Source: an uncultured Pseudomonadota bacterium
Lineage (GTDB): Bacteria; Pseudomonadota; Gammaproteobacteria; Methylococcales; Methylomonadaceae
Assembly: GCA_903834465.1 (NCBI GenBank)
Contig: CAILJB010000055.1
Location: forward strand, 1 to 64,000
DNA length: 64,000 nt
Direction: 5' to 3'
Within the stretch, counting starts at the first letter, position 1; each line of letters opens with the position of its first letter. The notes under the pieces are model-generated. The model saw nothing but the letters and a program-made list of their open reading frames with translations, had not been told where the DNA came from and made no database searches. The position numbers were made by a program, and so were the translations under genes. Below are positions 58,196-64,000 of the stretch, one piece after another.

Positions 58196-58815
58196 TGGCA
58201 TGGAGAATCAAAAAAGCGTGGTTATTAACGTTAATAATTTGCTTAATTCCTCTGTTATGGTTGTTCATTGATGTTGCGCTAAATAATTTAGGTTCAAATC
58301 CTATTCAAGCCCTGCATATTCGTTTAGGTGATTGGTCGCTACGTTTTTTGTGTTTGACATTGGCGATTACGCCGATTCAAACGATTATGCGGTGGCGCGG
58401 TATGGCGGATTATCGTCAATTGTTTGGCATGTATGCGTTTTTTTATGCCACGCTGCATTTGTTGGTGTATTTACTTGTTGACCATAATCTCGAATGGTCG
58501 CTTATCGGCACAGATATTATCGAAAGCCCGTATATTTGGTTTGGTCTACTCGCCTATATTATTGTGTTTCTATTGGGCATTACCTCTTCTAAATTGGCTA
58601 AAAAATGGCTGGGGAAAACATGGAAAAAACTGCATCGTTTTATTTATATTGCGGCGGGTGCGGCGGTTATCCATTATTTTTGGCAGCTTAAAGGTAATCT
58701 CGCTGAGCCGTTATTATATGTAATTACCCTCTTTTTATTGCTTGGTTTTCGCATGTTAATTTGGGCGACAAATCTCAAATTGAATAAAATGATGCTTCCC
58801 AAAGGGCGCAAGTAA
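58195..58815 (+). CDS. msrQ: MsrQ, heme b membrane subunit of MsrPQ
   Basis: 206 residues with six hydrophobic segments and the MsrQ/YedZ His ligands in ATLHLLVYLLVD, WKKLHRFIYIAAGAAVIHYF and neighbouring positions. The phrase LRFLCLTLAITPIQTIMRWR and ADYRQLFGMYAFFYATLH are family landmarks. MsrQ takes electrons from quinol or a flavin reductase and passes them to MsrP. It overlaps msrP by one base. Confidence 0.95.
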   Translation: MAWRIKKAWLLTLIICLIPLLWLFIDVALNNLGSNPIQALHIRLGDWSLRFLCLTLAITPIQTIMRWRGMADYRQLFGMYAFFYATLHLLVYLLVDHNLEWSLIGTDIIESPYIWFGLLAYIIVFLLGITSSKLAKKWLGKTWKKLHRFIYIAAGAAVIHYFWQLKGNLAEPLLYVITLFLLLGFRMLIWATNLKLNKMMLPKGRK

Positions 58816-58882
58816 ATCGCTAAAGCAGTCAAACAAAAGTTCAGCTAAAATACCGTCTTTTTTAACTTTTCCCTGTTTATTC

Positions 58883-59482
58883 ATGTCTAAACAAATTCGT
58901 ATTGAACGCAAAAGTGGCAAAGCATTAGAACGCCATATTCCTGATCTAGCTCGCCTGAGAATTGAAGTTTTCCGCGATTTTCCTTATTTGTACGATGGCG
59001 ATTTTGAGTACGAAAAAAAATATCTGCAAACGTATTTGGATTGCCCTGAAAGTGTAATCGTATTGGCGTTTGATGGTGATGAAGTTGTTGGAGCATCAAC
59101 GGCGATGCCAATGAAACACGAAACGGCTGAAATTCAAAAACCATTTATCGAAAACGGCTACAACTTAGACGAAGTTTTTTATTGCAGCGAATCTGTGCTA
59201 AATAAAAATTATCGTGGCTTAGGAATTGGTGTGCGTTTTTTCGAAGAACGCGAAGCTCATGCCGCTGAATTAGGTGGTTTTAAACACATTACTTTTTGTT
59301 GTGTCGAACGACCCGCAGAGCATCCGCGTCATCCGGCGGATTATGTGCCACTCGACGCATTTTGGAATAAACGGGGTTATGTCAAACATCCCGAATTGCA
59401 CACCAGTTACGTTTGGAAAGATTTAGATGATACGGAAGAAACCGCTAAACCAATGACTTTTTGGTTAAAACATGAACGTTAA
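58883..59482 (+). CDS. GNAT-family acetyltransferase
   Basis: 199 residues with a GNAT fold: acetyl-CoA-binding loop NKNYRGLGIGVRFFEEREA and the preceding strand DEVVGASTAMPMKHETAEIQ. The N-terminal stretch IPDLARLRIEVFRDFPYLYD is typical of GNAT proteins found next to nitrilases. The substrate is unknown. The ATG at 58883 starts a two-gene unit overlapping the nitrilase gene by 11 nt. Confidence 0.87.
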   Translation: MSKQIRIERKSGKALERHIPDLARLRIEVFRDFPYLYDGDFEYEKKYLQTYLDCPESVIVLAFDGDEVVGASTAMPMKHETAEIQKPFIENGYNLDEVFYCSESVLNKNYRGLGIGVRFFEEREAHAAELGGFKHITFCCVERPAEHPRHPADYVPLDAFWNKRGYVKHPELHTSYVWKDLDDTEETAKPMTFWLKHER

Positions 59483-60341
59483 AATTGCGGCGGCTCAATA
59501 CGACATCAGTTTTTTAGAAACGTGGGCGAATTACCAACGTAAAACCGAACGTTGGGTAAAACAGGCCGTCGAACAAGGCGCAAAAATTCTGCTTTTTCCT
59601 GAATACAACACGATGGAATTAGCCTCGTTGTTTTCAGAAGCGGTTTATTCGTCGCTCAATGGACAGTTAGTTGAATTACAAACAGTACACGAAGCGTATT
59701 TGCATTTATTTCAAGGTTTAGCGCAAGAATATCAATGTTACATTCAAGCAGGCACGTTTCCAGTTTGCGTTTCAGAAGGTATTTATCACAATCGTGCTTA
59801 TTTATTTATGCCTAGCGGTGAGTTTGATTTTCAAGACAAAATCATGATGACACGCTTTGAAAATGAGCATTGGCTTATCAGTGCAGGTACAGAACTAAAA
59901 TGTTTTGATACCGAATATGGGCGCATTGCCATCAACATTTGTTACGACAGTGAATTTCCGTTGTTGGCGCGTAAACAAGTGGAAATGGGGGCTAATTTGA
60001 TTTTAGTGCCAAGTTGCACAGATACAGTTGCTGGTTATCATCGCGTTAAAATCGGTAGTCAAGCTCGTGCCTTGGAAAATCAATGTTATGTTGTGCAAGC
60101 GGCGTTAGTTGGTGACGCACCTTGGTCACATGCTGTTGATGTGAATGTTGGGGCGGCAGGCATTTATACACCTGTCGATTATGGTTTTCCAGATAATGGC
60201 ATTTTGGCCATCGGCGAATTCAACGTGCCGCAATGGGTTTATGCCACCATTGATTTGCAAAACTGTGAAAAAATACGCGCCGAAGGACAGGTTTTTAATT
60301 ACCGTGATTGGCCGTTGCAAAATGACGTAGCGTCACGGTAG
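59472..60341 (+). CDS. carbon-nitrogen hydrolase (nitrilase superfamily)
   Basis: 289 residues with the nitrilase catalytic triad: Glu in [11 protein letters not shown], Lys in [13 protein letters not shown] and Cys in [14 protein letters not shown]. Family members hydrolyse amides or carbamoyl groups. The paired GNAT gene (11-nt overlap) suggests that acetylation and amide hydrolysis act on related molecules, a gene pair seen in other bacteria. It is convergent with a J-domain gene, the ends overlapping by 9 nt. Confidence 0.9.
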   Translation: MNVKIAAAQYDISFLETWANYQRKTERWVKQAVEQGAKILLFPEYNTMELASLFSEAVYSSLNGQLVELQTVHEAYLHLFQGLAQEYQCYIQAGTFPVCVSEGIYHNRAYLFMPSGEFDFQDKIMMTRFENEHWLISAGTELKCFDTEYGRIAINICYDSEFPLLARKQVEMGANLILVPSCTDTVAGYHRVKIGSQARALENQCYVVQAALVGDAPWSHAVDVNVGAAGIYTPVDYGFPDNGILAIGEFNVPQWVYATIDLQNCEKIRAEGQVFNYRDWPLQNDVASR

Positions 60342-60833
60342 CAACGTTTTTTTTGCCAAATTTATTTTAGTGGCCAAATAATTTGATCCGCCACGATCGG
60401 GATGGACTTTTTGCATGAGTTTTCGATGTGCAACGATAATGTCCGTTTCGGTCGCATCGGGAGTTAAACCTAAAATTTCGTAGGCTTCCGCGCGTGACAT
60501 TTCGCCAGAATAGTTTGATTGGCGCGAGTTTTGAGATTTTTCTTGTTGCGAATTTGAATTTTGATTTTTCCATTGTCGCCATAAACGGTGAAATTGTAAA
60601 CCATGCGGCAATAACTGCAATGCCGCTGGTAACATGCGAAATAAAAATGTTACCGTCATCACAATAAAGGCAAAAAACCAATTCAATCGTCCCGTCGCCA
60701 GCAAATAACTGAGTAACATCCCGATTAAACTGATTACAAGAACTCTACCGTATTTTTTTAAAATAGCAGGCGGCTTTTTCAATAAAAATTGTACGGTAAA
60801 AAAAGCGACTAAAAATAAAAGTAGCTGAAGCAT
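60333..60833 (-). CDS. membrane-anchored J-domain protein
   Basis: 166 residues. An N-terminal hydrophobic region (about 2-18) and further segments (about 27-45 and 50-70) anchor it. A Gln/Asn/Ser-rich linker (about 85-105) leads to a C-terminal J-like domain (about 112-166) with [20 protein letters not shown] and the HPD tripeptide in [17 protein letters not shown] domains stimulate Hsp70 ATPase. The small C-terminal J domain after membrane segments resembles the DjlA/Pam18-like type. No Hsp70 gene is nearby. Confidence 0.85.
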   Translation of the reverse strand: MLQLLLFLVAFFTVQFLLKKPPAILKKYGRVLVISLIGMLLSYLLATGRLNWFFAFIVMTVTFLFRMLPAALQLLPHGLQFHRLWRQWKNQNSNSQQEKSQNSRQSNYSGEMSRAEAYEILGLTPDATETDIIVAHRKLMQKVHPDRGGSNYLATKINLAKKTLLP

Positions 60834-60847
60834 TGCTGTTTAAAACT

Positions 60848-62341
60848 TTAAGCAGAAATCACGACGCAATTACGTCCGTTTTCTTTGGCTTTGTAAAGTA
60901 AATGATCTGCATCAGCGACCATATCATCCAAAGTGTGACGCAATAACATGGTTACGCCAATACTCATCGTAATTTTCAGATTTTCTCCTGTTAGAAGCGT
61001 TATCGTTTTATGGGCTAATGCGTCTCGAAAATCATCAAATAATTTAAAAGCGTTAACTTTATTCAATTGTGTCGCAATGACACAAAATTCTTCGCCACCA
61101 TAACGCGACACAATATCACTTGCTCGAAAACGTTGTTGCAATAACAAACTAACCTCTTTTAATACTAAATCACCTATATCGTGTCCGTAAGTGTCATTAA
61201 CACGTTTAAAAAAATCTATATCAAGCATTGCCACAGCAAAGGAAATATCTTGATTTCGATGTGCGCTTGCCACTAACGGAATGCCTAAACGTAGTAATTG
61301 CCGCCGATTATTTAACCCCGTCAAAAAATCTGTCGTCGCCGCTTCTTCAAACGAAATCATTTTTTGATAATTTACCGCATTTGCCAATGCAATCGAAATT
61401 TTTGAAGTAAATACGGCAAGTAATTTTTGATCATTCTCGTCGATAGTTCGTCCATTATTTAACAAGACGACGGTTGCTTTTTGATCATTAGTTTCTAAAT
61501 ATAAAACCGCATATTTTTCATCAAAATAATTTTTTCGCTCTCGCATTGCACGAAGGACAAGCTGTTCAATCTCTTTATGCTTACAAAGTTTATCTAATAC
61601 ATAGGATAAACATTCACTGTAATACCCAGCTGCGGCAATAATTTTCATTACGCAATGAGGCGTTTCATTCATGGAATCTGCATCGAGTAATTCTTCAATG
61701 CACAAAATACCGTCAGGTTGACAACCGAGAAATGAACTAATTTGAGTTAAAACCCCCGACGCAAATTCGGTCATTGAATTAACTTGAAATAACGTATCAG
61801 TGCTAGCGATAATTTTTTCCAAGCCTTCTCGATTTTTACTTAATGAGGCAATATGAGTATCTAAAGAAATCATCGCTTCATACGCGCGTAAAGAGGTAAT
61901 GACGGTTGTAAAGAGTTTTTGAGCAGTCAATTCGCTTTTAGCTTTGTAATCGTTAATATCGTAATCGACAATAACACTTTCTTCTGGCGCTTGTCCGGGT
62001 TGTCCTGTGCGTAGAATAATACGGATATTTTTATCCTGTAATTCGTCACGAATAAATTTGACTAATTGCAAACCCGCATCGTCACTTTCCATAACAACAT
62101 CGAGCAAAATAACGGCGATATTTTTTTCTATCGCTAACAATTTGCGTGCATCAGCAGCAGAATAAGCACTGAGTATTTCAATGGAACGATTTTTAAATTT
62201 CACATCATCTAAAATCAACTGTGTTACTGAATGAACGTCAACTTCATCGTCAACGACTAATATACGCCACGGTGATTGTTTTGTGAGTTCGTTTGTTGAT
62301 GTAATAGAACGCTTTAAATTTAGTGAGTTTTTAGGCCGCAT
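60848..62341 (-). CDS. response regulator with DUF3369 and GGDEF domains
   Basis: 497 residues: receiver (about 26-150, phospho-Asp in AVILLDVVMESDDAG), DUF3369 middle domain (about 165-315), GGDEF (about 330-495) with motif RYGGEEFCVIA preceded by an I-site RASD, so an active cyclase is expected. The signature FDFF-type region reads AMLDIDFFKRVNDTYGHDIG. The upstream gene (62376) is a histidine kinase on the same strand with a 34-nt gap. The two probably form a two-component pair that makes c-di-GMP on signal. Confidence 0.92.
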   Translation of the reverse strand: MRPKNSLNLKRSITSTNELTKQSPWRILVVDDEVDVHSVTQLILDDVKFKNRSIEILSAYSAADARKLLAIEKNIAVILLDVVMESDDAGLQLVKFIRDELQDKNIRIILRTGQPGQAPEESVIVDYDINDYKAKSELTAQKLFTTVITSLRAYEAMISLDTHIASLSKNREGLEKIIASTDTLFQVNSMTEFASGVLTQISSFLGCQPDGILCIEELLDADSMNETPHCVMKIIAAAGYYSECLSYVLDKLCKHKEIEQLVLRAMRERKNYFDEKYAVLYLETNDQKATVVLLNNGRTIDENDQKLLAVFTSKISIALANAVNYQKMISFEEAATTDFLTGLNNRRQLLRLGIPLVASAHRNQDISFAVAMLDIDFFKRVNDTYGHDIGDLVLKEVSLLLQQRFRASDIVSRYGGEEFCVIATQLNKVNAFKLFDDFRDALAHKTITLLTGENLKITMSIGVTMLLRHTLDDMVADADHLLYKAKENGRNCVVISA

Positions 62342-62375
62342 AATTACACCAGAATTTTAAAATTTTTATCAAAAG

Positions 62376-64000
62376 TTAGGGAAGAGAACGAGGGAATTGT
62401 ACCGTAAATGTCGTACCGTTTTCGGCACTTTGAAATGTTAAACTGCCTTTTAATGTTTGATATACGATATTGTAAACAATATGTAACCCAAGACCGCTAC
62501 CACCATTACCCCGTCGTGTGGTAAAAAATGGATCAAAAATTTTGGGTTGTAATTCCATTGGAATCCCTTTCCCATCATCGCTATAAGTCAATTGAACCAT
62601 ATCGTCATTTATGCGTGAAACACGGATGGATAATACGCCTCTTTGATTGGGTTCGTAAGCGTGATGCAGTGAATTCATAATGAAATTAGTCAGTAATTGC
62701 GAAATTGCGCCCGCATAACTGTTAATTATGAACTTTTCAGGACAATCGAGTTCGATTTTGAGCATTGTTTTCTTGAGCGCAGGTTTTAAACTCAATAATA
62801 CTTCTTCAATGTAACGATTAAGGTCAAATTCACGGCGTTCACCACTGGTTTGATCGACGGCAACTTGTTTGAAACTATGAATTAAATCTGCAGCGCGGCG
62901 GCTGTTAATAGTTATCAATTGTGTAGATTTTTCAGCTAATTTGAAATACGCATTCAATTCGTTTTCAGCTAATTCACCTTGTTCGTACAATTTAGCGACT
63001 TTGTCTGTTTTCGCGCTAAGATGCGTTGCGGACGTAAGCGTAATGCCAATGGGCGTGTTAATTTCATGTGCAATACCTGCTACTAAACCACCTAATGCCG
63101 CCATTTTTTCAGCTTGAACTAATGTATTTTGTGTCGTTTTTAATTGTGTTAACGCGTCTTCTGCACTTTCTTTTGCCGAAACCAATTCGATTGTTCGGGA
63201 TTGCACACGGTGTTCCAAATTGTCATAACCTTGTTTGATTTGAGATGCCATGTGATTAAATGTTTGTGCTAATTCACCAAATTCATCGTGACGATACACG
63301 GGAACGCGCTGAGTCAAATCACCTTTGGCAATTTTTTTTGTAACCTGTATTAAATCATTAACCGGATGAATAATTGATTTACCCAACAAAAGCGCGAAGG
63401 CTGTTGTGATGGACATCAAAATTCCTAACGCTAAAAACGTATAAAAACGAAGTTGTATAAACGGCGCAAGTGCTTCGTTGGTCTCTATTTTAACCACCAT
63501 TCCCCAATGTAAATCGGGTAAGTAACGCCACGCCGCAACGACCGAATGTCCTGCGTAATCAACACTAATACCTTGCCCGCGTTGACCATTAAGTGCTGCA
63601 ACCATCGGTTTAGCAAGTTGACCAATCGGTACGCCACGATTGATTTCTGTTGTGTAACGACGTGGTGTGGTAAAAAAAACTGTATCGCCGATTTTTTTTG
63701 CCAGTAACGCTTCACCTGTTTTTCCTAATCCTGTGCTATCTGTAACAATGGGATAATAGCTATCCAAATTAGTTTGCGCTGCCAATACACCGATAGGCAT
63801 CCCGTTTTTTAATAAGGGCGTGGTAGTAAATGCCGCTGCTTTTCCTTCTGATGGTTCATAGTGCGTAAATGTTGAAAACTCTGTTGTTAAAAAATCCATC
63901 GATTGCCGAAAACTTTCCGCCAAAATGCTGTCGCGGTAACGACCCGTTTGGAGATTCGTGGCGAAATCCAATTCTTTTTTGATACTAAAAATCACTTCGC
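62376..64000 (-). CDS. sensor histidine kinase (dCache-HAMP-HK), partial at window edge
   Basis: At least 540 residues are visible and the reading frame continues past base 64000, so the N-terminus is outside the window. The visible part: periplasmic Cache-like domain (to about residue 180 of the visible protein, with phrases GKTGEALLAKKIGDTVFFTT and YLPDLHWGMVVKIETNEAL), membrane segment (about 185-208), HAMP, coiled coil, then HPK4-type kinase with phospho-His in GIAHEINTPIGITLTSA and HATPase (GGSGLGLHIVYNI). It is adjacent to the GGDEF response regulator. The GTG-like codon near 63993-63995 is internal Val, not a start. Confidence 0.88.
   Translation of the reverse strand, partial: EVIFSIKKELDFATNLQTGRYRDSILAESFRQSMDFLTTEFSTFTHYEPSEGKAAAFTTTPLLKNGMPIGVLAAQTNLDSYYPIVTDSTGLGKTGEALLAKKIGDTVFFTTPRRYTTEINRGVPIGQLAKPMVAALNGQRGQGISVDYAGHSVVAAWRYLPDLHWGMVVKIETNEALAPFIQLRFYTFLALGILMSITTAFALLLGKSIIHPVNDLIQVTKKIAKGDLTQRVPVYRHDEFGELAQTFNHMASQIKQGYDNLEHRVQSRTIELVSAKESAEDALTQLKTTQNTLVQAEKMAALGGLVAGIAHEINTPIGITLTSATHLSAKTDKVAKLYEQGELAENELNAYFKLAEKSTQLITINSRRAADLIHSFKQVAVDQTSGERREFDLNRYIEEVLLSLKPALKKTMLKIELDCPEKFIINSYAGAISQLLTNFIMNSLHHAYEPNQRGVLSIRVSRINDDMVQLTYSDDGKGIPMELQPKIFDPFFTTRRGNGGSGLGLHIVYNIVYQTLKGSLTFQSAENGTTFTVQFPRSLP

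Overview
The window is a moderately AT-rich gammaproteobacterial chromosome segment. The evidence is its gene order: nudJ-mnmA, ileS-lspA, rlmE-ftsH-glmM-secG-tRNA-Leu(GAG) divergent from yhbY, mlaFED-mlaB-murA-hisG, and apaG-apaH. The outer-membrane genes (Mla, alginate-export-type porin, lipoproteins) also show a Gram-negative cell. The density of large sensor proteins, substrate-binding proteins fused or paired with signalling proteins, and a NAD-linked Hox diaphorase resemble filamentous sulfur oxidisers (Beggiatoa-like) or methanotrophs. The sequence alone does not decide between them.

Layout. 1-7.5 kb (minus): tRNA-Glu and tRNA-Ala, then hisD, a two-gene ATPase/TOPRIM-like insertion, hisG, murA and the Mla lipid-transport genes (mlaC missing). 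8-13.7 kb: two identical tRNA-Phe genes, then a tight plus-strand operon nudJ-mnmA-two methyltransferase-fold paralogues-ygiQ. 13.7-17.2 kb: a binding-protein/GGDEF/EAL fusion and a zinc-sensing CZB protein. 17.4-21.7 kb: ileS-lspA-cobO and a small membrane-anchored protein. 21.7-25.3 kb: a binding lipoprotein with a hybrid histidine kinase. 25.3-25.9 kb: a decayed integrase beside tRNA-Leu. 26-30.8 kb: the conserved secG-glmM-ftsH-rlmE / yhbY block. 31-35.3 kb: a second kinase/binding-protein pair, then apaH-apaG. 35.4-41.2 kb: ankyrin protein, a Mur-ligase N-domain-only protein, mpl, a NitT/TauT-type ABC transporter with a frameshifted permease, and anmK. 41.4-48.8 kb: a GGDEF-EAL receptor, two outer-membrane beta-barrel genes, a DUF721 protein, and a small FMN/membrane redox pair. 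48.8-54.6 kb (minus): a Pat-type acetyltransferase/acyl-CoA ligase followed by hoxF-hoxU-hoxY without hoxH. 54.8-60.3 kb: FKBP isomerase, then SRPBCC-LOV-fatty acid hydroxylase-msrP-msrQ, then an acetyltransferase/nitrilase pair. 60.3-64 kb (minus): a membrane J-domain protein and a kinase/GGDEF response-regulator pair, the kinase running off the window.

Themes. Housekeeping genes are intact. Three periplasmic binding proteins feed signalling outputs, and a shared periplasmic sensor domain appears in both a kinase and a c-di-GMP enzyme. The most unusual parts are the blue-light (LOV)/lipid/MsrPQ operon, the Hox diaphorase without its catalytic subunit, the Mur N-domain-only protein before mpl, the ATPase/TOPRIM-like pair inside the his genes, and the porin-FMN-membrane protein module. 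Two genes (ATPase near 2.4 kb, permease near 38.95 kb) are broken at short homopolymers, which could be real mutation or sequence error.
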